Origin: Ailurus styani
Taxonomy: Eukaryota > Chordata > Mammalia > Carnivora > Ailuridae
Direction of reading: 5' to 3'
NCBI GenBank assembly: GCA_002007465.1
Contig: LNAC01000380.1
Coordinates: 376,429-440,428 of the forward strand
Length of the DNA stretch: 64,000 bases
Of this stretch, positions 54,371-64,000 are shown in pieces. The first letter of the stretch is position 1. Each line of letters begins with the position of its first letter. The notes beneath the pieces were generated by a model. It was given only the letters and a program-made list of their open reading frames with translations, was not told the origin of the DNA and did no database searches. The translations under genes were made by a program, and so were the position numbers.

Positions 54371-56572
54371 GTCCTGTTCTGTAACATTGTCTCCCTCTGA
54401 ACAAATAGGGGATAAAATAGCCAATCTTCGGCCATGTGATAGGGACTGGAAAGGCTGAAGGTAAGACCAGTTGTGTCCAGGAGCTAGAGAAAGGCCCAGG
54501 TGGGCAGCGACAGGAGGGGACAATGCTCGCCACTGACTATCTCCGAGAGGAGGGACAGGGAAGGTGGGAGGGAGGGAGAGCAGAGAAGAAAAAGAATCAA
54601 AGACAGAACAGATTCTTAGCAGTCCATGGGCTCTGCTGTTGGCTTTTCTCGTCACTGATTAGAACAACCAGTCAACTTCTAAAGAAAAGCCTTTGAGAAT
54701 CTTTCTTCACCTCCCTGTTTTCTCTGTGGCCCAGAATCATCTCCTCCTCCTCCTCGTCCTCCTCTTCCCCTTCCTCCTCCTTCAGATTTTCTGAAAGAAT
54801 ATTCATAAGGAACAGCAGGGTATAAAACTCCAAGAAATTAAAGTTGAACGACTTGCCCTCACCTAACCTGGGTAACGTCTGGGATGGGGAATTTCCGATG
54901 ATGCACTCTTCCCGTCCCCTCCAGTGACAGAGCCACACTGTCATTAACCTGAGACAGAAGAATACAAATTCTAACATGCTGGTAAGTACAGATCTAGCAT
55001 GGGACTCGACCCAGACATTAGGCGTCCAGATGCATTGATTGGGAAGAGTAATAAAGAAAGTGAAGACATATCTCTGCCCTTGGGAAATAATTTAGTTGGG
55101 GAAAAAGGTTCCTAGTGACCCATGAAATGAGTAGAGACAATTAACGATTTATCCACCGGTGTGTAATTGTAACACACACTGCACACAGCAGCATGGTGGG
55201 AAGAAAGAGAAACAAGGGAATTAGCAGGACTCCCATGTTATCTGAGGCCAGTCAGTGAAAGTTTCTACTGACCTATTGATTGGTTGATTGATTGGTTGGT
55301 TGATTCAAACACATTAACTGCTGAAGGACAGGCTCGATGTTGAGTCCAAGGATGACCAAGTGAAGAAGAGGGAAAAGATTTCTGTGTGTATAGAGCACAA
55401 GGAATCACAAAAGTGTCATGAGCACCATGAGTGAAAAGAACAGTTGGTACCAAGAGACAAAATAGCAGGTGACCTGCTCTGGGACACTACATTGTCACCC
55501 TTGTGTATTTCTTTCCCAGTGGTTATCTCCACGGTCTCCTTTCTTGAGGTGTTTCTTGAATGTCACCATGCCCCCACGAGAACAAACCTTCACTGAGGGT
55601 GGCCGGTTCTTCCCCCATGGCTTCTTCTGCATAGCTCCTTCCACAAAGTTCCAAACACGTTGTCCACACTCACAGTTACCTGCAGAACCATCAAAAGTGT
55701 GAATTATGAGACACATACTCAATGAGAGCTCTCTTCAGTCCAGTAGAGACCACACCCAAATGGGAATGAGAAATTCCAAGGGCAAGCAGAACTGATGACC
55801 GTTGGCTGCCTTGGCTGTTTGGTCCAGTTCCGGCTGATGGCGGCATCCACGTTCCCTTCTTGATCAACACCATCACCTCGGTGTGGTCACGTCGTTCTGC
55901 TTTTCATGCCATTTTTATGGGGCCGGGTTGAGGCGACGCTAAAAATGAGATTAACCAACTGAATTTGTAGAAGGAGAAGAGTTTACCACTCACTGCTTCA
56001 ACACAAATTGTGTTGTATGTTATGGTCCTCGCGATCCCCTTTAGCGCACAGAATAGATGTTCCGTTGTGGCTGAGTAGCTTCTGAGGGTGCATGATGGCG
56101 AGGCTGCTGGATGCTTCTCCCATTTCCTTTCTAAATCATGGGAAGAGTGCACTGAAACAAAACATCTTTTATTGCCTTGTGCACCAAAAGCACCACAGGG
56201 AGTATTTACCAAGGGGCTTTAACACAAATATTTTCAGAGATTTCCATGCGGTTGAGGACCCAGACTGTTTGCACTTGAGTGGATGGGGCAATTGATCTAT
56301 AAACGACTTGCTTTAATAATTACTAGCAATATCCTGGGTTTTCAAGATTTCATCTCCCTTTCCCTGCAAGATGTGATACCTTCAGCAATCAGATCTCTTC
56401 CTGGCGACAAGTTGGCTATTGGCTGTGAAAAGTTAGGACAATTCCAAATGCAGGGTCACGGACCTTACTGAGCTCTAGGACCTCATGAGAGAGATGCAGA
56501 CAGACACAGGGCATGAGGCAGAAATGCCAAATACAGTGCATTCGGATGTGGATCAGCCTAGGAAATGCACAA

Positions 56573-56607
<35 letters not shown>

Positions 56608-57804
56608 CCTTGTCCTGCACATGCACACATGTATGTGTATGCACACACATACACACATGTGCAAAGGACACTTGGACAAAGCCAGGTCTTGATAAGACCA
56701 CCACTAACATCAGCTTCAACTTTTTCAATTGCTTGTCATGTCAGGGAGCAGCAACAAAGTGGAACTGGAGATGAGACTGTGTTGAGTGGCTTTTCCCAAA
56801 TAACTAAGCCTGTGTCTGACATAATTTCATTTAGCATCCCATTAGGAAAGACGGCACCACCAGCCCATCCAGGGACAGCCTCATTATCTCCCTCTGCAGC
56901 GTATGCCTCACACACCGGCTGTGCTGGCAACCCGGTTTGCATTAAACTGCATTAAACTCCTTCTCCTGCAACTTCCTCTCCAAACCCTCCAGATTCAGAG
57001 CCTGACTGTGTGCTCCTGGTGGCCTTTGGTGAAGAAAAGGACTGCACCCTGGTTCCTTTCAGCACTGGAAGTCTCCCTTTCTGTGCCCTCAAAGGAGGAG
57101 ACTCCTAACCCCTAAAATACCTGAGATTGAAGAAACAGATTGTGTTATTCATTCACTGGAAGAGCTCTTTCACTGAACCAGGTCTGTGGGGGACATAGGT
57201 CTGGACATCCAGGCAACTTTGCATCTCAGTTCAAACTTCAGCTGTTCTCCTTTTGCTCCAACACAGCAAAAGCTCTTGAAACCGGTAGGGACCCAGACAA
57301 CCCCATGTGGTGGGAGGCTCCAGACAGGTTTACAGAAGAAACCAGAAGCCAATGGAGGGAGACTAGGGAGAGGTGGGGAGCAGAGCAGCCACGTGGCTGA
57401 TAGGCCTGTCACCGTGACATTATCTGTGCCTTCCCCAGTATCACCATGGGCTGGGAGCTGGGATCCTCCAAGGCAGCACTGGTCTGGACCAGGACTCTCA
57501 GGAATAGAAGAAAAAACAGCTGCAAAACCACTAAACAGTGTTAGGTGGAAGGTGGAAGAGAGCGAGACTCCCATCCTCTCAGCAGAAGGTTCTGCAGAAC
57601 ATTTGATGTCACACTAACTGTGACAGCCAAAACATTGCAAAATCAGTTAAGGCATTCACCACTGGTGAAAGGCAAACATTAGAAAAACCCCAAAACATGA
57701 CTCTAGAATAACTTCATGAGCCTCAAAGAGATAAAGGAAGGAAAATATACAAAAAAGGTAACAAAATAGTAGGAATCAAGGATGAATTAATAACAGACCA
57801 TTTT
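54371..57804. other. Long stretch without confident repeats or genes
   Basis: Nothing was recognised with confidence over 3.4 kb. A CCT/CTC-rich run lies at 54737-54783 and a GATT-rich run near 55275-55305. 55460-55880 has open minus-strand frames and was examined as a possible retroposed gene without success. 55960-56400 is AT-rich, with TTTAATAATTACTAGC at about 56311-56326. Confidence 0.42.
56573..56606. repeat. (TC)n microsatellite
   Basis: About 17 TC units with one T interruption, followed by a CA-rich stretch. Confidence 0.93.
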
Positions 57805-58911
57805 TTAAAAATCTCAATTAAAGATCCTCGGAGTGAAAAATATAGTCATTTGAATTCTTCAAATCACACTGGGATATGGACCTGGTCAGAGAAAGCGTGT
57901 GCACGGCGAAACTCATTCGGAAGGCAGCACAGAGTAGAGAGCGATTAAAGCAGGTGGAAGACACACTAAGGATGTAGAAGAGAAACAGATTGCAACATGC
58001 ATGAAGGAGAGAACGGAGGGTGGCAAAGAAACGATATTTGAAGAATGCGTGGCTAGAAATTTTCACAATGTGATGAAAAGGTATGAACTTTCAGCTAATG
58101 AGCCACACTGAGTGTTAAGCAGGGTAAAGGTAAGTAAACCATAATGAAACTGTTACGGAATATAAAAGGGAAAGAAAGTATTGGAAGCTACCAAAAATAA
58201 AACACACGCGATTACAAAAGAATGACAACCAGACTGCCAGCAAATGTTTCCTTGGCGACAACAGATACCAAAAGATAATGAATAAACAGCCTCCAAGGGT
58301 GACGGGGGCATAGCATTCAACATGCCCTCTGAGGTTACTGTTTCAGAGTGAGGACAAAGGAGGCCAAGATACTATCAAAGTGTGAAATGAGAAACAAGCT
58401 TTACCACCCAGATCCTCACAGAGAAAACTACTAAAGGAGATACTTCAGCAAGAAGAAAAGTGAACCAAAGGAGAGTGGTCTGTTGAAGACAGCACTGAGC
58501 AAAGAAACTGATAAAAAAAAATATTTCAACAACTCTTTTAAAATTCTAATTTGAATTTTTTTAATTTAAGAATATTGAATTAAACTTCCAGACAACAATG
58601 CAGAGTGGGGGGCAACTGGAAAAGGAGAAAAACGCCAAATAACTTTGACTTTGTTGGAAGAGAAATAGTTAACAACTTAAAGGTATTAGCTAAAAATATA
58701 TGTAAGGAGATATAATACCTTCCAAACCAGAGGGAGAAAAGAATATAAGAAAAGCCTCGTTGGTACAACCAAACTCACGTAAGGAGAGAAAATAGAAACA
58801 AATGTTTCAGTACTCACAGTAAATGTAACAATCAAAATTACCCACAAAAGTCGGAGACCATCTCATTGGAAAATAAAAAATCCAGTTAAGTGTTATTTAA
58901 AAGAAATAGAC
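57805..58911 (+). mobile_element. Old L1M/HAL1-type element, first segment
   Basis: 'CTACTAAAGGAGATACTTCAGCAAGAAG' and 'CAAAATTACCCACAAAAG' match the old L1 region around the ORF1/ORF2 junction. Stops and frameshifts are frequent. This appears to be the 5' part of one insertion that continues, with interruptions, to about 63.5 kb. Confidence 0.55.
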
Positions 58912-59128
58912 CAGGGTGCCTGGGTGGCTCAGTCGTTAAGCATCTGCCTTGGGCTCAGGTCATGATCCCAGGGTCCTGGGATCCAGCCCCACATCGAGCT
59001 CCGCATCGGTCTCCCTGCTCGGCGGGGAGCCTGCTTCTCCCTCTCCCACTCCCCCTGCTTGTGTTTCCTCTCTCATGGTGTCTATCTCTGTCAAATAAAT
59101 AAATAAAATCTTTAAAAAAAGAAAAAAT
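58912..59128 (+). mobile_element. CAN-SINE inside an old L1
   Basis: Head 'AGGGTGCCTGGGTGGCTCAG', then GGCTCAGGTCATGATCCC, GGGATCCAGCCCC and CAAATAAATAAATAAAATCTTT. It has a perfect 13-bp target duplication, AAAAGAAATAGAC, at 58899-58911 and 59129-59141. Confidence 0.97.
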
Positions 59129-59141
59129 AAAAGAAATAGAC

Positions 59142-59200
59142 TGAAGCCAAATAAGAGAGAAATGGTTAAAATGAACAAGTGGAAAAATATGTACTAAAAT

Positions 59201-59255
<55 letters not shown>

Positions 59256-59708
59256 TAGATATGACATATATATCTACAGATATATACCATATATACATCT
59301 TATATATATCTACAGATATAAACATAACCCATAGTTTAAAAAACAAATCACAATAGAAATAACAAAATATTTAGAACTCATTGACAGAAATCCCACCTTA
59401 TATGAGAACTCATGAGACAGAACTACAGCACTCGTTAAAAGTAAATTTATAGTATTCAGTAAATTTTTTCAAGTTATAAAATAAATAAGCTGATCACTCA
59501 TGTGCACACTAAAATAAAAGGTCAGGAAAGGAAAAGAAAGAAGTCATACACAGCATTGAATAGATACAAAATGATAAAATGCAGAAGACAGACAAAATAC
59601 AGATGATCTATAAAAGTAAAATCAATTTCTTTGAAAGAAACTATTTAATAGTCAACTGAGCAGAAGGTCAAAGTGAGAACAGGAGACACAAATAAATGGA
59701 ATTGAGAT
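59142..59708 (+). mobile_element. Old L1M element, second segment
   Basis: 'AAATCAATTTCTTTGAAAGAAAC' and 'GAGAACAGGAGACACAAATAAATGG' are L1 ORF2-like. A GATA microsatellite lies within. Confidence 0.5.
59200..59258. repeat. (GATA)n tetranucleotide microsatellite
   Basis: About 13 uninterrupted ATAG units followed by TATAGATATGACATATATATC. Confidence 0.97.
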
Positions 59709-59721
59709 CTTAAAAAGAGTT

Positions 59722-59941
59722 TGGGGTGCTGGGTGGCTCAGTCAGTTAAGCATCAACTCTTGGTTTCTGCTCAGGTCATGATCTCAGGTCATGAGATTGA
59801 GCCCCGAGTCAGGCTCCATGCTCACCAGGGGGTCTGCTTGAGTCAGGCTCCATGCTCACCAGGGGGTCTGCTAGAAGATTCTCTCCCTTTGCTCCTGCCC
59901 TCTCAAATAAACAAATAAATCTTTTTTTAAAAAAAAAAATA
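59722..59941 (+). mobile_element. CAN-SINE with an internal 34-bp duplication
   Basis: Head 'GGTGCTGGGTGGCTCAGTCAGTTAAGC', then GCTCAGGTCATGATCTC and an A-rich tail. A 34-bp segment beginning GAGTCAGGCTCC is present twice in tandem (59806-59839 and 59840-59873), differing only at the last base. The host duplication CTTAAAAAGAGTT (59709-59721) recurs as CTTAAGAAGAGTT (59942-59954). Confidence 0.95.
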
Positions 59942-59954
59942 CTTAAGAAGAGTT

Positions 59955-60390
59955 AATAACTGTGGATAAACAAAACCATTAAAATCATAAGACTATTGTG
60001 AGCAAACTTTCTCCAGTACATCAGGATATTTAGGACGGATGGAGAGTTTACTATTTAAAAATCGTAAAAATCACTTGTACACAGGATCTGAGAGAGTTTT
60101 ACAAAAAATTTCAGGATGAGCGAATGCGTTTATTAGACAAATTGTTCCAGCAAATAAATACATGAAGCAAATAAAACACATGACTCATTTTTTGACACCA
60201 GTATAATTTGATATCAAAACTGGTCAAGGGCATTATGAGAAAAGAAAATTACAGGCTGGCCTCACAAAGAACATAAATGAAAAAAAAATCTTAGATTAAA
60301 TATTTGAAAATTAGATTTCACAATGTAGTAACAAATGGTATCTTGTAGTCAAGTGGGCTGATTTATTTAGGAAAATAAGCAGCAGCTCAG
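59955..60390 (+). mobile_element. Old L1M element, third segment (ORF2)
   Basis: 'GATATCAAAACTGGTCAAGGGCATTATGAGAAAAGAAAATTACAGGC' and 'GTCAAGTGGGCTGATTTATT' match the ORF2 reverse transcriptase segment that normally reads 'aaaccagacaaagacactacaagaaaagaaaactacagacc..catgatcaagtgggattt'. Confidence 0.65.
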
Positions 60391-60668
60391 GTAAGAGTCT
60401 AGGACTGTCACTTGGTGGGGGTAGGTCTGACCAAGCAGGGAAACAGGGGGCCAGGGTCAGGCAGTGCCTCCCACCTCCACCCCACGCTGCAGAATCAGCA
60501 CCCAGGGCAGGTATACAAACAAACAAAGCAAAGCAAAACAAGGACAAACTAGAAAGCTCCTAGGACATCCAGAGCAGAAGAAACATCCTTTACTTGATTT
60601 AAAAGAAAAGGGGTGGGGGGAGAAGGAAGCGGGAGGACGGGAGGGAGGGGGGGAGGAAGAGGAGGGAG
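60391..60668. other. Unassigned sequence ending in a purine tract beside the gap
   Basis: Not recognisable as L1. The last 60 bases are almost entirely A and G with long G runs, a composition that often causes sequencing gaps. Confidence 0.5.
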
Positions 60669-61237
60669 NNNNNNNNNNNNNNNNNNNNNNNNNNNNNNNN
60701 NNNNNNNNNNNNNNNNNNNNNNNNNNNNNNNNNNNNNNNNNNNNNNNNNNNNNNNNNNNNNNNNNNNNNNNNNNNNNNNNNNNNNNNNNNNNNNNNNNNN
60801 NNNNNNNNNNNNNNNNNNNNNNNNNNNNNNNNNNNNNNNNNNNNNNNNNNNNNNNNNNNNNNNNNNNNNNNNNNNNNNNNNNNNNNNNNNNNNNNNNNNN
60901 NNNNNNNNNNNNNNNNNNNNNNNNNNNNNNNNNNNNNNNNNNNNNNNNNNNNNNNNNNNNNNNNNNNNNNNNNNNNNNNNNNNNNNNNNNNNNNNNNNNN
61001 NNNNNNNNNNNNNNNNNNNNNNNNNNNNNNNNNNNNNNNNNNNNNNNNNNNNNNNNNNNNNNNNNNNNNNNNNNNNNNNNNNNNNNNNNNNNNNNNNNNN
61101 NNNNNNNNNNNNNNNNNNNNNNNNNNNNNNNNNNNNNNNNNNNNNNNNNNNNNNNNNNNNNNNNNNNNNNNNNNNNNNNNNNNNNNNNNNNNNNNNNNNN
61201 NNNNNNNNNNNNNNNNNNNNNNNNNNNNNNNNNNNNN
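60669..61237. other. Assembly gap (569 N)
   Basis: A run of N with no sequence. Open frames reported across it are artefacts. It is flanked by a purine tract on the left and by the reverse-complemented 3'UTR of a carnivore L1 on the right. Confidence 0.99.
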
Positions 61238-62005
61238 TCCTTCCCCATCCCATCTTGTTTCATTATTTTTCCCTCCCTACCCCCCACAGCCCCCCACCCT
61301 GCCCCTCAAGTTCCTCATATCAGAGAGATCATATGATAATTGTCTTTCTCTGATTGACTTATTTCGCTCAGCATAATACCCTCCAGCTCCATCCACATCA
61401 CTGCAAACGGCAAGATTTCGTTTCTTTTGATGACTGCATAGTATTCCATTGTATATATAGACCACATCTTCTTTATCCATTCATCTGTTGATGGACATCT
61501 AGGTTCTTTCCATAGTTTGCCTATTGTGGACGTTGCTGCTATAAACATTCGGGTGCACATGCCCCTGAGGATCACTACCTTTGTGTCTTTAGGGTAAATA
61601 CCAGTAGTGCGATTGCTGGGGCGTAGGGTAGCTCCATTTTCATCTTTTTGAGGAACCTCCACACTGTTTTCCAGAGTGGCTGCACCAGCTTGCATTCCCA
61701 CCAACAGTGTAGGAGGGTTCCCCTTTCTCCGCATCCTCGCCAACATCTGTCGTTTCCTGACTTGTTGATTTTAGCCATTCTGACTGGTGCAAGGTGGTAT
61801 CTCGCTGTGGTTTTGATCTGTGTTTCCCTGATGCCAAGTGATGTCGAGCGCTCTCTCATGGGTCTGTTGGCCATGTGGATGTCTTCTTTGGAGAAATGTC
61901 TGTTCGTGTCGTCTGCCCATTTCTTGCCTGGGTTATTTGTTTTATGGGTGTTGAGTTTGAGAAGCTCTTTATAGATTTTGGGTACAAGCCCTTTATCAGT
62001 GTCAG
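61238..62005 (-). mobile_element. Young carnivore L1, 5'-truncated, ORF2 C-terminal region
   Basis: The minus strand encodes the C-terminal part of ORF2p, the L1 endonuclease/reverse transcriptase. Upstream in ORF2 is the Cys-rich motif [16 protein letters not shown], followed downstream by WKEPRCPSTDEWIKKMW and IYTMEYYAVIKRNEILPF. The Cys-rich motif and the C-terminal motifs are in different frames, with a frameshift around 61600-61625, so the protein is broken. Both blocks are otherwise well preserved, which makes this the youngest L1 in the window. The 3'UTR begins at about 61315 and enters the gap. The 5' truncation is near 62005. Confidence 0.9.
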
Positions 62006-62027
62006 GCACTTTTGAGGAAGCCACCCC

Positions 62028-62815
62028 ATAGCTCATTCCTGATGCTCTTCTGGGGGTGCCGGCCGATGCCGTCCATCCGAAAAGCAGAGCAGGAGTACGA
62101 GGATTGGAAGGACATGGCAAAACTGCCATCGTTTGCAGATGAATAGACTGTCCACAGAGACATTCCAGGACTCTACTGCCACCCTATTACATAGAACTGA
62201 TAAGGGGGTTTAGGGTGCTTTCTGGATTCAAAATCAATATGCAGAAACCAAAGTAGTTCTCTGTGTGAGAAAAGCCCATCAGAAAATGTAATAGAAAAAA
62301 AAAATTACCAAAGCCACAGAAACTGCAAGTTGCCTGGGAATAAATATGAGAAAAGGTGAGCTGGCAAAGATGTTTATGCGATATTATGGAAGGGTCTGAC
62401 TCAAGCCCTGAGTAGATGAAGCAGGTCACTGTGGCTATAGGTAGAAAGAGCATATCCTAAAGAAGTCAGCACTTCCTCAAATTAATCTATAATTTTAATG
62501 AAACCCTGTAAAATTCAAAATCAGCAGTTTTATTGTGCGTGATACATGGATTCTTACTAACATTTGTGTGAGAGAATAAAAGTCAAAGAATAACCACGAC
62601 TATTAAGCAGGAAAATTAACAAAACAATGCCTGCCCAGCCTTACCAGGCATCAAGACTTATCCACAGTAATTAAGATGCCCTCACGTTTGGACAGGCAAT
62701 GAGATTTAGAGAACAGAATAAAAAGCCCAGAAGGATGTAGGTGCCAATCCAACTCTGGCATAAGATAGGAAAGGTGCCCACTCTACAATCCCGTTACCCC
62801 ATCCCAGAAGACCCA
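62028..62815 (+). mobile_element. Old L1M element, fourth segment (ORF2 palm onward)
   Basis: 'GAGTACGAGGATTGGAAGGACATGGCAAAACTGCCA' followed by TTTGCAGATGAA corresponds to the palm motif of L1 reverse transcriptase (normally LFADD; here the phenylalanine-alanine-aspartate is followed by Glu). Downstream, 'AATTAATCTATAATTTTAATG' and 'ATCAAGACTTATCCACAGTAATTAAG' follow the ORF2 order. The element resumes here after the younger minus-strand L1. Confidence 0.65.
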
Positions 62816-63149
62816 GGTTCTGTCCGGGATCATGGCGACTTGGAATTCCCAACTCCTGAAGTCTGGCCTACAGATGGAACTGAAACTTCGGAGAGTGGCT
62901 TAGAGTACAGGACTCACTTTACCCTTTTTTCCCCACTTTTCTTCCATCACACCACTCGGAACCTGGATGGACGGTGGAGGCTCTAGGCAGGACCGTGAGG
63001 GGGAGGGGCCATGCACGCCCTACAGTTGGAGGAGCTGTGTGCTTGGAGCCAGACCGCCAGACCTGCCGGGGAAAGACTGGCCCCCAACCTGTACACTTCC
63101 ATTCATTTCATTCCCTGTGCTTGGGGCGTTGAATTTCCCAAGGAAGATT
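62816..63149. other. Unassigned sequence between L1M segments
   Basis: Not L1-like and longer than the roughly 100 bases expected between the flanking ORF2 segments. It may be an unrecognised insertion. Confidence 0.42.
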
Positions 63150-63480
63150 TTCACCTAATGGAGAGAGGAGGCATTAAAAATCAGTGGGGACATGGCATCA
63201 GTTAGGCAGGGACAACGGTCTACCCGTAGGAAAGGAAACCTTAGAGGTTCCCATGATGTATGGAAATGAACTCTGGAGAGAGTTGGAAATCAACGTGGAA
63301 AAAAGATGAAGGAATTATAGGCCCCTTTATCGAGCAGCACAGAGGGCGTGCCTTAAACAGCTCAGAGCAGAAGTCTCTCAGGAAATGTCCATTCACCGAT
63401 TCTATCAAACTAGAGCTTCTGTGCAACAGGGGACCACAGACAAAGGCATCACAAGCTGAAGAATGGCATTTGGGAGGCGA
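63150..63480 (+). mobile_element. Old L1M element, fifth segment (ORF2)
   Basis: 'GAGGCATTAAAAATCAGTGGGGACATGG' and 'TCTATCAAACTAGAGCTTCTGTGCAACAGG' match the L1 ORF2 stretches 'ggcattaaaatcagtggggaaaagatgg' and 'atcaaattaaaaagcttctgcacagc'. Confidence 0.6.
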
Positions 63481-63602
63481 CAATGGTGATGGTAAGTGAC
63501 GGTTTTCCTTGTACATGAGGAGCTCATCACAAGCTGAAGAATGGTGTTTGGGAGGCGACAATGGTGATGATAAGTGACGGTTTTCCTTGTACATGAGGAG
63601 CT
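63447..63602. repeat. 78-bp tandem duplication
   Basis: Two adjacent 78-base copies (63447-63524 and 63525-63602) both start CATCACAAGCTGAAGAATGG and end CATGAGGAGCT. They differ at about three positions. On the minus strand the duplication preserves frame (78 is divisible by 3) and gives a 26-residue tandem repeat in a chance open frame. Confidence 0.97.
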
Positions 63603-64000
63603 CAGTCACCAAATAAGAAAATGATCCCAGGCTGTCCACAGATGAGCCCCAGCGGAATGGGTGCCTAGGTGGCTGAGGAACGTGCACCCAGAATCTAAGC
63701 CTCACGAAGCGTCAGGGGACGGGAGCTAAAACAGTAATGAGGTACCCATCGGATCCAACACAGGTGAAGGAAAAGCCTGCTATGCCGGAGAACGGGAAGG
63801 CAGGCCTTCAGGTTGGGGTGAGCAGGGAAGTCCCTAGATAGTACCTGAAAGCTGGGAAGGGGTGGGCCGTGTAAGACTCAGGGAAGAACACGGGGCAGGG
63901 AGACGTCTGTGCAGCGCCCTGGCTCTGGAAAGACCCTGGGCGTCTCCGAGGGGACAGAGAACAGAGCAGCAGGCTTCAGAATGGTGTCTCCGACTGTGCA
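63603..64000. other. Unassigned sequence at the window edge
   Basis: 'AGTAATGAGGTACCCATCGG' is faintly like the L1 ORF2 stretch 'caatgagataccacctcacacccatcag', so the old L1 may continue here. The evidence is too weak for a firm call. Confidence 0.4.

Noticed and set aside
60457..61353. Open frames of 234-290 codons around 61 kb
   Set aside because: Most of each frame is N from the assembly gap.
63650..63685. SINE-like string GGGTGCCTAGGTGGCTGAGG
   Set aside because: Only the first 20 bases resemble the CAN-SINE head. No A-box continuation, B-box, CT stretch or tail follows.

Overview
This window looks like intergenic or intronic nuclear DNA from a carnivoran mammal, probably an arctoid and most likely a mustelid. 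The main evidence is eight copies of the tRNA-Lys-derived CAN-SINE. Each has the head 'CCTGGGTGGCTCAG' or a close variant, a Pol III B-box-like GGATCGAGCCC, a CT-rich stretch and an (AAAT)n/AATAAAATCTT tail. Two reverse-strand copies have the 'CACAAGTAGGCAGAGAG' and 'GCTTTAACCCACTGAGCC' variants that I associate with mustelids (from memory, not searched). I could not support any protein-coding exon, RNA gene, CRISPR array, operon or prokaryotic feature. The long open frames are explained by low-complexity tracts, repeats, GC-rich DNA without stops, or the assembly gap.

Layout. 1-6200: an ERV1-like LTR, then a CpG-rich promoter-like block (2690-3862) ending in three 41-bp repeats with CCAAT-type boxes and GTCACATGAC E-boxes, then an L2 split by an MLT1A LTR. 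6300-16200: an old L1 5' region, MIRs and MLT1 LTRs, including an LTR split by another repeat at 10.9-11.8 kb. 16.2-22.7 kb: a GC-rich stretch with a large TTTC tract, a GC-shifted L1 fragment and a CTCF-like site. 22.7-36 kb: MLT2 and MLT1 LTRs, L1 3' ends, an ATC/CAC trinucleotide array, a strong RE1/NRSF-like site and a second ERV-type LTR. 36.3-38 kb: two unusual minisatellites, one of 13 bp carrying a splice-donor-like CAG|GTGAG in most units, and one of 5 bp (TAGGG/TAGGA). 38-43 kb: an old L1 interrupted by two abutting MLT1 LTRs in opposite orientation. 44-57.8 kb: mostly unassigned sequence with AT-rich, enhancer-like patches. 57.8-64 kb: one long, old L1 on the + strand, broken by two SINEs, a younger carnivore L1 on the - strand and a 569-base run of N.

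The window is best read as a record of nested retrotransposition around possible regulatory DNA. It does not contain genes that work together. Repeat family names come from memory of consensus sequences and boundaries are approximate; a RepeatMasker run with a carnivore library would settle them. I found no convincing new biological system. The best leads are the promoter-like block, the RE1 site, the donor-motif minisatellite and the inverted LTR pair.
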